From NCBI RefSeq assembly GCF_900156105.1, contig NZ_FTMS01000009.1, positions 1 to 64,000 of the forward strand: 64,000 nucleotides of DNA, in the 5' to 3' direction. The stretch's first letter is position 1, and each line of letters begins with the position of its first letter. The notes under the pieces were generated by a model, which saw only the letters and a program-made list of their open reading frames with translations, searched no databases and was not told where the DNA came from. Positions 23,929 through 32,445 of this stretch are shown piece by piece. The position numbers and the translations under genes were made by a program. The DNA comes from Alkalispirochaeta americana. GTDB lineage: Bacteria; Spirochaetota; Spirochaetia; DSM-27196; Alkalispirochaetaceae.

Positions 23929-25335
23929 GCTGGCTTGCTGGCTTGCGGGCTGGCTGGCAGAAGGAACCCGGGGAAGATAGCAAAGCAGGACGGCGCCAGC
24001 CACCAGACAACCCGCTCCTGCCACGAGAAAGGCCGGCCGGTAACTACCCAAAAGCACAGCGTGTTCTGCAACTGCTCCGGCAGATGTTCGAGCCAGGTAG
24101 ACTGCCTCCGCTTCGACCCGCATCAGACGTGCCGCAAGAAAAGGTCCTGCCAACCCGCCCACCCCGTAGGCAGAATACATCCACCCGTAGTTGGCCCCAA
24201 TATTCCTTGTCCCGAACAGATCAGCCGTAACCGCCGGATAGATCGCCAGGTATCCCCCAAAGCACAACCCAACCAGACTGATTCCAAGTAAAAAGAGGGG
24301 ATAGCTCCTCATTCCGTCAAGGAGAAGAAGAACCACCCCGCAAAGCAGAAACATCGCGACCAGGGTGTTTTTTCTGCCGATAGAATCAGAGACTTTTCCC
24401 CACAGGATTCTCCCCGAGGAATTGAAAACTGCCAGGACAGAGACGGCGGTCGTGCCCAGGGCGCTGACGCCCATAAAGGTGATCTCTGGAATTGGCGAGG
24501 CCATCCCGGCCATGCTGAAAGACTCCCATATGGGGGCAACCTTCATGATCACCTGCAAACCGGCGGCGCATCCTACAAGATAGCTGGCCCAAAGAAGCCA
24601 GAACAGCGGCGTTCGAAGCATCTCCGAGGGAGAAAAATCGGGAGTTCCTGTCTCTCCTTGCTCGATATCCCCGGGAGCCCAACCGGGAGGAACGAAACCG
24701 GGCGGCGGATTCCTCAGAAACTGCGCCCCTGTCAGGGTGGAGCAAAAAAAGATCCCCCCCAAGGCAAGGAAGGTCCCGAAGAGACCCAGGTGGGGAAGCG
24801 GGAAAAGACCGACACCAAAAATTTGATAGGCCCCTCCGGAAATCAATCCCCGCGCCAGGGGAGCAAAGAAAAACGCTCCGGCCCCAAAGCCCGCCACGGC
24901 CAGTCCTGTTACAACCCCCCGTTTGTCGGGAAACCATTTTACACATGTCGCGATGGGGCAGACATAGGCCATGCCGATTCCGAACCCACCCAGGAGAGAA
25001 AAACTCCCGATAAGCCAGACCAGCGCCGCCGGAGAAGGAAAGAACTGACTGAACCAGGAGAGAACCAGCCCCAAACCAAGAAGCGCCCCTCCAGCCAAGG
25101 CCACCCTCCTCGGACCAAAACGGTCCTGCAACCTCCCCCCCAGGACAACGGCCAAGGCAAAAAAGGCCAACACCAGCTGGGCCGGAAGTGTCACAGCTGT
25201 CTCCGACCAGTCGGGGAAAGCCGCCATAAGGGGAGTCTGAAAGACGCTCCAAATATACACTGCCCCCAGGCTCACCTGGATAATCAGTGCTCCGACAACG
25301 ACAAGCCAGCGATGTGAGTCTGCTTCCCGATTCAT
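23917..25335 (-). CDS. OFA-type major facilitator transporter
   Basis: MFS transporter of 472 aa with 12 predicted membrane segments. The oxalate/formate antiporter (OFA) branch is suggested by VSLGAVYIWSVFQTPL at the start, GGRLQDRFGPRRVALAGG in loop 2-3, YVCPIATCVKWFPDKRGVVTGLAVAGFGAGAF, and GKVSDSIGRKNTL in the second half. OFA members exchange small carboxylates such as oxalate or formate. A formate link would fit the pyruvate formate-lyase at 48.7 kb but is only a guess. GGGGAG sets the ATG. A short Ser/Gln/Ala tail repeat ends the protein. Confidence 0.87.
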   Translation of the reverse strand: MNREADSHRWLVVVGALIIQVSLGAVYIWSVFQTPLMAAFPDWSETAVTLPAQLVLAFFALAVVLGGRLQDRFGPRRVALAGGALLGLGLVLSWFSQFFPSPAALVWLIGSFSLLGGFGIGMAYVCPIATCVKWFPDKRGVVTGLAVAGFGAGAFFFAPLARGLISGGAYQIFGVGLFPLPHLGLFGTFLALGGIFFCSTLTGAQFLRNPPPGFVPPGWAPGDIEQGETGTPDFSPSEMLRTPLFWLLWASYLVGCAAGLQVIMKVAPIWESFSMAGMASPIPEITFMGVSALGTTAVSVLAVFNSSGRILWGKVSDSIGRKNTLVAMFLLCGVVLLLLDGMRSYPLFLLGISLVGLCFGGYLAIYPAVTADLFGTRNIGANYGWMYSAYGVGGLAGPFLAARLMRVEAEAVYLARTSAGAVAEHAVLLGSYRPAFLVAGAGCLVAGAVLLCYLPRVPSASQPASQQASSGR

Positions 25336-25505
25336 GACCGCTCCCCTGATTCTATTTCACTATTCCTGCTTATCATACCGAATGGATTCTTTTGTATCTA
25401 CATCATTTATTCGAAGGATCATAGCAGGAAATTTACAAGAATGTTCCAAATCTTGGGAATAAAAAGTGATCTCCCTTTATCTAAAACAGTATGTTGGATA
25501 TAGTA

Positions 25506-25534
25506 CGTTGCAACGAGCTGTAAGCAATAATTGC
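25506..25534. promoter_or_regulatory. two palindromes upstream of the DUF1820-marR operon
   Basis: CGTTGCAACG (25506-25515) and GCAATAATTGC (25524-25534) lie 27-55 nt before the first start codon and share the TTGCA/GCAAT theme. They are plausible sites for the MarR protein encoded in the same operon. Confidence 0.4.
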
Positions 25535-25560
25535 ATATTTATAGTGAAGGACATTCAACA

Positions 25561-25884
25561 GTGCCTGAATACAGAATTCATTTTATGTGGCAGGAGAAGC
25601 TTCGGACCCTGAAAGCAAAAGACCTGGACATGACACACCCCTATTTTGTTTCCCTGGAAGATCTTGTATTTCCACCTCCCAGCTCTGTCATCATTGGCCC
25701 TGACGACGACGAGTTGCGAAGAACCTTCGGAGAGGCCCGCAGCATCATGCTTCCCTTTCAGAGTGTCCAACTCATTGAAGTTCTCCAGGAAACAGGCGCC
25801 GGCCCTTCCGGGAAGGTCATCAAGTTCGAGAAACCAGAAAAGAACGTACCAAAAGAACATACGCAGGAAGAAAATGACGAATAA
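25561..25884 (+). CDS. DUF1820-family protein
   Basis: Protein of 107 aa starting at a GTG with GAAGGA about 9 nt upstream (MPEYRIHFMWQ). The pattern YRIxF...YFVSLEDLVFPPPSSVIIGPDDDELRRTFGEARSIMLPFQSVQLIEVL matches DUF1820, a family of unknown function with conserved L-F...V-x-P-x-x-E-x-L-x-x-x-F-x-x-V/A-x-x-x-x-x-P lines. The acidic/basic tail is not conserved. It is first in an operon with a MarR regulator, whose start overlaps its end. Confidence 0.78.
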   Translation: MPEYRIHFMWQEKLRTLKAKDLDMTHPYFVSLEDLVFPPPSSVIIGPDDDELRRTFGEARSIMLPFQSVQLIEVLQETGAGPSGKVIKFEKPEKNVPKEHTQEENDE

Positions 25885-26356
25885 CCTAGACACCAGCACC
25901 TTTGTGCTATCCACGCTACGGAAAATTATCCGGGCCATTGATATACATTCACGCCAGCTCTCAAAACAATACGGTCTGACGGGCCCTCAACTGGTGGTGA
26001 TCAGCGAGATTGGGCAGTACGGGTCCATGACCATCGGGGAGCTGGCCCGCCGCATCAGTTTGAGCCAGGCCACGGTAACAACGATCCTGGATCGCCTCGA
26101 GATAAAAGGGCTGGCCACACGGATGCGCGGAAGCGAGGACAAACGCCGTGTCTACGTGAGTATCACCGAGAAAGCCCAGGAAATACTTGAAACTCACCCG
26201 AACTTTCTGCAAGAAGGTTTTGTAAAGCGCTTCAATGCCCTCGAGGATTGGGAACAAACGCTGATCCTCTCTTCGATCCAGCGCATTGCTGCCATGATGA
26301 ATACCTCGACTCTCCCTCCCGAGGCCTACGACATTGATCCCGATCCGGAAGGATAA
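25874..26356 (+). CDS. MarR-family regulator
   Basis: Winged-helix regulator of 160 aa. It has the MarR plan: a dimer helix, YGLTGPQLVVISEIGQYGSMTIGELARRISLSQATVTTILDRLEIKGLATRMRGSEDKRRVYVSITEKAQEIL, then C-terminal helices. The D-x-R-R-x-x-x-V-x-I-T wing is conserved. It overlaps the DUF1820 gene by 11 bp and is followed 7 bp later by an SDR gene, so it probably controls this operon in response to a small molecule. Palindromes at 25506-25534 are candidate targets. Confidence 0.9.
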   Translation: MTNNLDTSTFVLSTLRKIIRAIDIHSRQLSKQYGLTGPQLVVISEIGQYGSMTIGELARRISLSQATVTTILDRLEIKGLATRMRGSEDKRRVYVSITEKAQEILETHPNFLQEGFVKRFNALEDWEQTLILSSIQRIAAMMNTSTLPPEAYDIDPDPEG

Positions 26357-26363
26357 GGCCGTG

Positions 26364-27218
26364 ATGCAGAAAAACCGGGCCCTCTCAGGTCTGCGCGACC
26401 GGGTATGCGTAGTAACGGGAAGCAGCCGGGGAATCGGAAGAGAAACAGCACGATTCCTCCTGGCCCAGGGGGCGAAGGTCGTCCTGAACGGCCGGACGCG
26501 AGAGGCTCTGGCCGAGACCGAGGCTCTCCTGCAAGCTGATATCCCCCGGACCGGAGGATCTTCGCCGGAACGCCGGCTTCTGGCAGTAGCAGCCGATGTG
26601 AGCACCGAGGAGGGCGCCCGATTTCTTGTCGAAGAGACCCTTAAGGTCTTCGGCCGCCTTGATTACCTTATAAACAATGCCGGTGTATCCATGCGCGGTG
26701 CCATTGAAGATTTACGCGAGCCCGCCCTGGATCGGCTCTATCGGGGGAATCTCCTGAGCGCGGTCCTTCCCACCGTGGCGGCCTTGCCCGAGTTGAAGAA
26801 AACAGGCGGAACGGTTCTCTTTGTCTCCACCGTGGGTGCCCTCTGGGGATTTCCAGGCATCTCCATCTATTCCGCTACAAAAGCTGCGGTGGAGCGATTC
26901 TGCCAGTCCCTGGACGCAGAATACCGTTCGGCAGGGGTCAAGAGCCGGCTGGTCTTTCTTGGCTTTGTGGAAAACGATCCGCACAAGGAAACCCTGGCCG
27001 CCGACGGGACCTCCTTCAGACACAACCGCAAGGCCCAGCAAACCCAGCAGGAGGCGGCTCGGGCAATCGTCTCTGCTCTCACAGGTTCGCGGCAGCGGGT
27101 TATTACCATTCCTGCAGGACGAGCCCTCTCTTGGGCAAAGCGATGCACCCCTTCCCTGGTTGCCCGTATTCTTGCCAGAAACAGGAAAAGTTTTCATCGC
27201 GTTACAAAAAACTCCTGA
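26364..27218 (+). CDS. short-chain dehydrogenase/reductase
   Basis: Classical SDR of about 284 aa. It has VVTGSSRGIGRETARFL (cofactor turn), NNAGVSMRGA, Ser in FVSTVGALWG, and Tyr/Lys in SIYSATKAAVERF, so the full catalytic set is present. The C-terminal part is hydrophobic/basic (PSLVARILARNRKSFHR), as in lipid- or sterol-type SDRs. The substrate is unknown. The start could be GTG 26361 or ATG 26364, with GGAAGG upstream. It is third in the DUF1820-marR operon. Confidence 0.85.
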   Translation: MQKNRALSGLRDRVCVVTGSSRGIGRETARFLLAQGAKVVLNGRTREALAETEALLQADIPRTGGSSPERRLLAVAADVSTEEGARFLVEETLKVFGRLDYLINNAGVSMRGAIEDLREPALDRLYRGNLLSAVLPTVAALPELKKTGGTVLFVSTVGALWGFPGISIYSATKAAVERFCQSLDAEYRSAGVKSRLVFLGFVENDPHKETLAADGTSFRHNRKAQQTQQEAARAIVSALTGSRQRVITIPAGRALSWAKRCTPSLVARILARNRKSFHRVTKNS

Positions 27219-27352
27219 CAATCCAGGCTGGCACCACTACGATTCACAGGCATTACAGAAGCGCAATTTCTGCCGGGTTCTTCCCCTGCTTTCCAGGTAA
27301 ATTCCTCCGTGTCGCAGAGGCGACAGCAAGGCTATACGCAGGAGAATTAACC

Positions 27353-27820
27353 ATGAAAACCAAAACGATGAAAGAACCCGTGACGATCCGACCTTTGGGG
27401 TGGGTGGAGAAAACCGGGGAAGGAGCCTTTGTTCAGCTCCAGGAGGAGTTCCGGGAAGGGTTGCAGGGGCTCGACGAGTTCAGCCACGTGATTATCTTCT
27501 GGTGGGGACAGGGAGATAATCAGAAGGTCCCCATGACGATGGATCTTCCCTACGCTCCTGGTGTGCAGGCGGGACTCTTTGCAACTCGAAGCCCGCTCAG
27601 ACCCAACTCGGTGAACATGACCGTGGCAGGTGTTCTTGCAATTGACTGCCCCAAGGGCCGCATAAAACTGGACGAACTGGATGCCTTCGCCGGGACAGCT
27701 GTGATCGACATCAAACCGTATTACGGCTGTCTTGACCGGGTCCAGGAATACCGTCAGCCCCAATGGGTTCCCTCGGAATGGGGCGAGTGGTATTACCCCC
27801 TTCCCGAAGAAATCTGGTAA
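27353..27820 (+). CDS. TrmO-like tRNA (m6t6A37) methyltransferase
   Basis: Protein of 155 aa of the UPF0066/TrmO (YaeB) family, a SAM-dependent enzyme that N-methylates t6A37 in some tRNAs. Key signatures are GLDEFSHVIIFWW, FATRSPLRPNSVNMTVAGVL (the family's SPxRPNxxxxS motif) and LDAFAGTAVIDIKPY. E. coli TrmO is longer, with an extra C-terminal domain; this is the short form common elsewhere. AGGAG 9 nt upstream sets the ATG at 27353. Confidence 0.85.
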   Translation: MKTKTMKEPVTIRPLGWVEKTGEGAFVQLQEEFREGLQGLDEFSHVIIFWWGQGDNQKVPMTMDLPYAPGVQAGLFATRSPLRPNSVNMTVAGVLAIDCPKGRIKLDELDAFAGTAVIDIKPYYGCLDRVQEYRQPQWVPSEWGEWYYPLPEEIW

Positions 27821-27846
27821 GATCGCTCCATGCGGGCAATGTTCCT

Positions 27847-28353
27847 ATGCAGGTAAATGTACAAACCCTTCCCCCGGTCTACTTGGCCGGGGCCAGCTTT
27901 TTTGGAAACCCCTTCACATCCCACGCTGCCTGGACCGAGGAAAACGAGATCGGGCTCCTCTGGCAACGCTATCTCTCGCTTCTCCGGGAGCAGACTCCGG
28001 TGCCTTCGGGAGAGGAAGCTCCCAGAGGAGAGTTCTTTGAGCTCCACATTCTGCATCCCGGGAGCCGCCTCCGGGGAGAATATGAGGTCTTTGTGGGGCA
28101 TCCGGTACAATTGTCGGAGATATCCCTCTGGCCCTTGCCCTTTTCCCTGAAGATTATCCCCCCCGGGGAGTATGGGATCTTCTGGCTGAGTGGCGCCGCT
28201 GCCGCCGAGGACTGGACCGAAAATCTGGAACTCCCGGCAGGGTACAGCCTTGATTCCTCCTTCTCGGTCCTTCGCTACGACCACCGGTTTCAGGGCATGG
28301 ACCGCCTGGATGAATCTCTGGTGCAGATCCATGCTCCCCTTCTCCGACATTGA
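27847..28353 (+). CDS. GyrI-like effector-binding domain protein
   Basis: Protein of 168 aa consisting of one GyrI-like/SOUL-type small-molecule domain. It has PPVYLAGASFFGNPFTSHAAWTEENEIGLLWQRYLSLL (the front half of these domains) and later IPPGEYGIFWLSGAAAAEDW, the strand that lines the ligand cleft. No DNA-binding part is present. It overlaps by 23 bp a gene for an AraC-type DNA-binding protein, so the two may be the separated halves of an AraC/GyrI regulator like the fused one at 9026-9946. Confidence 0.7.
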   Translation: MQVNVQTLPPVYLAGASFFGNPFTSHAAWTEENEIGLLWQRYLSLLREQTPVPSGEEAPRGEFFELHILHPGSRLRGEYEVFVGHPVQLSEISLWPLPFSLKIIPPGEYGIFWLSGAAAAEDWTENLELPAGYSLDSSFSVLRYDHRFQGMDRLDESLVQIHAPLLRH

Positions 28354-29140
28354 GGAACGCCTGGGGCGGGTATTCCGCCTGGTGGAGACAACGGCGTCGG
28401 GAGGTGAAGCAGAGAATCTTTCCCGGAAGGCCCCTGATGGAGACAGACCGTTCCAGGAGCTGGAACGGTGCACCGTGGAAACCATGGCCCAGGAGGCCTG
28501 TTACTCCCTCTTTCACTTTATCCGTCTTTTCCCCCGGTATACCCTCTACACACCGTATGAATACCTGATACGGCGCCGTCTCTTCCTGGGCCTCCAGGGA
28601 ATGTTCTTTCGCAACCACAGCGTAACCAGAGCAGCGGCGACGGCATCGCTCCAGCCAGACGCCTTCAGCCGGGCCGTACGGCGATGCTGTGGCGCTCCGC
28701 CACGCAGTCTCACACCGGAGGCCCTGCTATTTCTGCCAACCCCCTGGGATTCCCTGCGACTGAGAACCTACCAGCTTTTACTGACCGGCAGCTCTCCCGC
28801 ACCCTGGGAGAGTTACCTTCCGGGAAGTTCCGGTATCTCAGGAACTTCGATCTTTTCGGAGGAAAGCCTGTTCCGGGAACAGGCGGAAGCGCTCACCCGG
28901 GAGTATTTGGGGCAAAGGGGAATTGCTCCTGACCGGTCCATCTCTGCGGAGGATCTCCTGCGGGAGTGGTGCCAGGATCTCTTTCAGAACCACGGGAAAA
29001 ACCCTCCCCGGCATGGGACAGGCCAAGAGAATCAGGCCTACTTCAAATATCTTCAACGACGACTCGCGCTCGCAGACTCCTCCAAGATCTGCAGTAATAC
29101 CGATGCCGGTGGACCAGAAGGGTTTTCCCCAGCCCCCTGA
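28331..29140 (+). CDS. divergent AraC-type HTH protein
   Basis: Protein of 269 aa. Residues ~35-115 read as a diverged AraC double HTH: MAQEACYSLFHFIRLFPRYTLYTPYEYLIRRRLFLG, then SVTRAAATASLQPDAFSRAVRRCCGAPPRSL, with the usual Y-S/P..F-R-x-F and F-S-R-A-x-R-x-x-x-G-x-x-P spacing. The C-terminal ~150 residues are unrecognised. The start at 28331 lies inside the end of the GyrI-like gene. I infer a two-gene regulator; the effector and targets are unknown. Confidence 0.6.
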   Translation: MLPFSDIEERLGRVFRLVETTASGGEAENLSRKAPDGDRPFQELERCTVETMAQEACYSLFHFIRLFPRYTLYTPYEYLIRRRLFLGLQGMFFRNHSVTRAAATASLQPDAFSRAVRRCCGAPPRSLTPEALLFLPTPWDSLRLRTYQLLLTGSSPAPWESYLPGSSGISGTSIFSEESLFREQAEALTREYLGQRGIAPDRSISAEDLLREWCQDLFQNHGKNPPRHGTGQENQAYFKYLQRRLALADSSKICSNTDAGGPEGFSPAP

Positions 29141-29192
29141 TCTGACTATACTCGGAAGCTGGATCAGCACAACAGGTTCAGGAAAAAATGAG

Positions 29193-31145
29193 ATGACCCC
29201 AAAAGGATCAGCAATCGAACTCCTTGCCCCGGCCCGCGATGTGGAGTGTGGTCTGGCAGCGTTGCGCCACGGAGCCGATGCCCTCTATGTGGGAGCCTCC
29301 AGGTTCGGAGCACGCCAGGCAGCAGGAAACAGCCTGGACGATATCTCCCGCCTCATCGAGGCAGCCCGCTTTTACAGCGCCCGAGTCTACGTAACCCTTA
29401 ACACCCTCCTCTTCGACCGGGAACTCCCCCAGATTGAGGATCTTGTCCACCAGCTCTACCAACGGGGAGCAGACGCGATCATCTTTCAGGATATGGCACT
29501 TCTGGAGATGGACCTGCCCCCTATCGCGCTCCACGCCAGCACCCAAGCCGATAACAGGACGCCCGAAAAGGTCCGATTTCTGGAAGAGGCAGGAGTAGAA
29601 CAGGTTGTGCTGGCCCGGGAGCTCTCGCTTGAGGAAATCCGGAAAATCCGGCAGGAGACAAAAAGAATACAACTTGAAGTCTTTGTCCACGGGTCTCTTT
29701 GCGTTTCCTACAGCGGACGGTGTTTTGCCAGTCACCGCTGGGGCGGCCGGAGCGCCAACCGGGGAGTCTGCGCCCAACCCTGCCGATTACCCTACCGCGT
29801 TACCACCCACGAGGGCACAGAGATCCTGAAAGGGAAACATCTTCTCTCCCTCAAGGATCTCTGGAATGGCCCCAATCTGGAGGACCTGCTCCAGGCAGGC
29901 GCAACCAGTTTCAAGATCGAAGGCCGGCTAAAGGACATCTCCTACGTGAAAAACGTCACCGCCTGGTATCGCCAGGCTCTGGACAAACTCCTGGAGAAAA
30001 ACCCTTCCTGGCACCGAAGCTCCTGCGGAACCGAGATTTTCTCCTTTGTCCCTGCCCCGGAAAAAACCTTTTCCCGAGGGTTTACCGACCATTTCCTTTA
30101 CCAACGTCAGAAAGATTCCGCCACCATGGGAACACCCAAGGCGATAGGGGCTCCCCTGGCGAAGGTTCTGACAGTCCGGAAAAACCACTTCACCCTGCCT
30201 GCCCACACAGATCCGGGGAACGGCGACGGCCTCTGCTACTTCAACTCCCGGGGGGAGCTGGAAGGGTTCCGGGTGGATCGGGTAGAAATCGATGCAACGG
30301 GGAACAGCGGAAAGGAAAAATGTTACCGGATCTGCGCCCGCTTTGGTTCAAGCCTGAAGGAGGGAACGCTCCTCTACCGTAATCACCACCAGGCCTTTGC
30401 CCGTCAGGTTGAAAAGAGCCGGGGCGAGCGCAAAGTGGGTCTGAAGATTACCATCGTCGGTACCAGAGACAGCTCGGATAGACCTGTCCTGATAGTAACG
30501 GCCACCGATGAGGAGGGCCTGTCGTCGCAACTGGAACGGACGATTCCCCAAACCGAAGGAGCTCGGGACACCCACGGGACCGCTCGTGCCCGGGAAAATC
30601 TGGAACGGCAGTTTTCACGGTGGGGAAACTCCCCTTTTCACCTGGAGGCACTTCATCAGGACCTTGATCAGAAGCTGGAACCGATCCCCTCTGTGCCGCT
30701 CTCCTGGATGAACTCCCTTCGGAGAGACCTGGCTGAGGTTCACGAAAAAAAGCGGCGTTCCCGACGCCCCCCCGACGTGATTCGCCCCCCCACGGGGACC
30801 ACCCCTTTCCCGACAGCCTCCGAGGAACCATCGCTGAACATTACCAACACCAAAGCCCGGGCCTTCTACAAACGCCACGGCGTGGGAGAAACTCCACCGG
30901 CACCGGATGCGCTGCCCCGGAGAGCTCCTCATGAGGCAGCTCTCCCGAACAAGAAAGAGGAAATGCCGGTCATGCTGTGTCGCTACTGCCTTCGGCATGA
31001 ACTCGACCTCTGTCCCCGGCAGGGCGGCTCCCCGGCCCATCCACTAATTCTGGAGGGAGAACCGGGGACACTGGAAGCCCGCTTTGACTGCGAGCGTTGC
31101 GAGATGCAGCTTTACCTTATTTCCCCACGACCCGCCCCTGGATAA
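29193..31145 (+). CDS. peptidase-U32-family protein, RlhA (YdcP)-like
   Basis: U32-family protein of 650 aa, about the length of E. coli RlhA, which hydroxylates C2501 of 23S rRNA. It has IELLAPARDVECGLAALRHGADALYVG at the start and the Fe-S-type Cys set SGRCFASHRWGGRSANRGVCAQPCRLPYR in the middle. LSLKDLW...GATSFKIEGRLKD follows, and a C-terminal CRYCLRHELDLCPRQ ... RFDCERCEM Cys-rich tail. Despite the family name, RlhA/TrhP members are RNA hydroxylases that use prephenate. The start ATG 29193 is where the domain begins. The end overlaps convergent deoA by 29 bp. Confidence 0.85.
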   Translation: MTPKGSAIELLAPARDVECGLAALRHGADALYVGASRFGARQAAGNSLDDISRLIEAARFYSARVYVTLNTLLFDRELPQIEDLVHQLYQRGADAIIFQDMALLEMDLPPIALHASTQADNRTPEKVRFLEEAGVEQVVLARELSLEEIRKIRQETKRIQLEVFVHGSLCVSYSGRCFASHRWGGRSANRGVCAQPCRLPYRVTTHEGTEILKGKHLLSLKDLWNGPNLEDLLQAGATSFKIEGRLKDISYVKNVTAWYRQALDKLLEKNPSWHRSSCGTEIFSFVPAPEKTFSRGFTDHFLYQRQKDSATMGTPKAIGAPLAKVLTVRKNHFTLPAHTDPGNGDGLCYFNSRGELEGFRVDRVEIDATGNSGKEKCYRICARFGSSLKEGTLLYRNHHQAFARQVEKSRGERKVGLKITIVGTRDSSDRPVLIVTATDEEGLSSQLERTIPQTEGARDTHGTARARENLERQFSRWGNSPFHLEALHQDLDQKLEPIPSVPLSWMNSLRRDLAEVHEKKRRSRRPPDVIRPPTGTTPFPTASEEPSLNITNTKARAFYKRHGVGETPPAPDALPRRAPHEAALPNKKEEMPVMLCRYCLRHELDLCPRQGGSPAHPLILEGEPGTLEARFDCERCEMQLYLISPRPAPG

Positions 31146-32442
31146 GATCCTTCGTTGCAGAAGGGTCCGGGGAAATTTGTACAGCTTCGTATATCATGGG
31201 AAGAACGCTGTGACAGGCCTCTTCGCTCCTGGCATGAACACGCAGGAGCAGATCTCCCTTTTTCACAGGAGCTCCCAGTTCGCAGATGTCAGTCAGTCCC
31301 ACGGCAGGATCAATCTCCTGATCGCTTCGCAAGCGTCCTCCCCCAAGAGCAACCACAGCAAAGCCCAGGGCCCGCGTATCGAAAGCTGCAATATAACCAT
31401 CGTCGGGAACCGGCACATCATGAACTACCGGAGCTGAAGCAAGATGCTTATCAGGATGTTCCAGGAGATCTCCCGGGCCACCCAGAATGGAGACCATTCG
31501 GGAAAATCGCTCAGCTGCAGCACCGGAATCAAGGCCCTTCCGGAGCATTTCCTCTGCTTCCTCCCGGGTTTCGGCAAGCTTTCCCGCCAGAAGTCCTTCT
31601 GTACAGAGAGCCATAACAACACCGTGAAGCCTCTCTGGCCTGGCAACTCCGGTGAGATAGTCCAGGGCACAGCGAACCTCCAGGGCGTTCCCGGCGCAGG
31701 GTGCAAGCGATTGACTCATGTCGGTCAGGAGTGCGCTGATATTCAGGCCAGCCCCGGTACCCACGGCAACGATTGATTCTGCCAAATCCCGGGAGAGTTC
31801 CGGTGTGGGCATAAAAGCCCCGGATCCGACCTTCACGTCCATCACCAACGCGTCCAGTCCAGCCGCCAGCTTCTTGGACAGGATCGACGCCGTGATCAGC
31901 GGGATCGATTCCACCGTGGCCGTCACGTCCCTCGCTGCATATATACGCCTGTCGGCCGGAGCAAGATCACCCGTTTGACCAATAATGGCTGTCCCGGCCT
32001 CGCGAACAGCCTTTGACAACTGCTCCGGTGTCGGGAAGGGGTTATATCCAGGGATGCTTCCGAGCTTGTCCAGGGTTCCGCCGGTGTGACCAAGTCCCCG
32101 GCCGGAGATCATGGGGTTATATCCGCCGCAGGCAGCAAACATAGGCCCCAACATGAGCGAGACTGTATCGCCAACTCCCCCTGTCGAGTGCTTGTCAATA
32201 ATGGGTCCAGGCAGATCCAGACTTGTCCAGTCCATTACTTTTCCGGAATCACGCATGGAGAGGGTGAGAGCGACGCACTCATCGCGGCTCATGCCATTCA
32301 AAAAAATTGCCATGGTGAGTGCCGCAATCTGGGCCTCGCTGATGGAGTTGTCGGTTATTCCCTGGACAAAGCGGGAAATGTCCGCTGCCTCAAGCTCCAG
32401 GTTATCTCGTTTCTTTCTGATAATTTCCTGTGGCAAAAACAT
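31117..32442 (-). CDS. deoA: thymidine / pyrimidine-nucleoside phosphorylase
   Basis: Enzyme of 441 aa that splits thymidine, deoxyuridine (and uridine in the broad-range type) with phosphate, giving base and (deoxy)ribose-1-phosphate. The signature KHSTGGVGDTVSL lies near residue 84, followed by MISGRGLGHTGGTLDKLGSIPGY, DVTATVESIPLITASILSKKLAAG and DVKVGSGAFM. It is last in the minus-strand nucleoside operon, 3 bp after deoB. Whether it is DeoA or Pdp type is not settled by sequence alone. Confidence 0.95.
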   Translation of the reverse strand: MFLPQEIIRKKRDNLELEAADISRFVQGITDNSISEAQIAALTMAIFLNGMSRDECVALTLSMRDSGKVMDWTSLDLPGPIIDKHSTGGVGDTVSLMLGPMFAACGGYNPMISGRGLGHTGGTLDKLGSIPGYNPFPTPEQLSKAVREAGTAIIGQTGDLAPADRRIYAARDVTATVESIPLITASILSKKLAAGLDALVMDVKVGSGAFMPTPELSRDLAESIVAVGTGAGLNISALLTDMSQSLAPCAGNALEVRCALDYLTGVARPERLHGVVMALCTEGLLAGKLAETREEAEEMLRKGLDSGAAAERFSRMVSILGGPGDLLEHPDKHLASAPVVHDVPVPDDGYIAAFDTRALGFAVVALGGGRLRSDQEIDPAVGLTDICELGAPVKKGDLLLRVHARSEEACHSVLPMIYEAVQISPDPSATKDLIQGRVVGK

Positions 32443-32445
32443 GAT

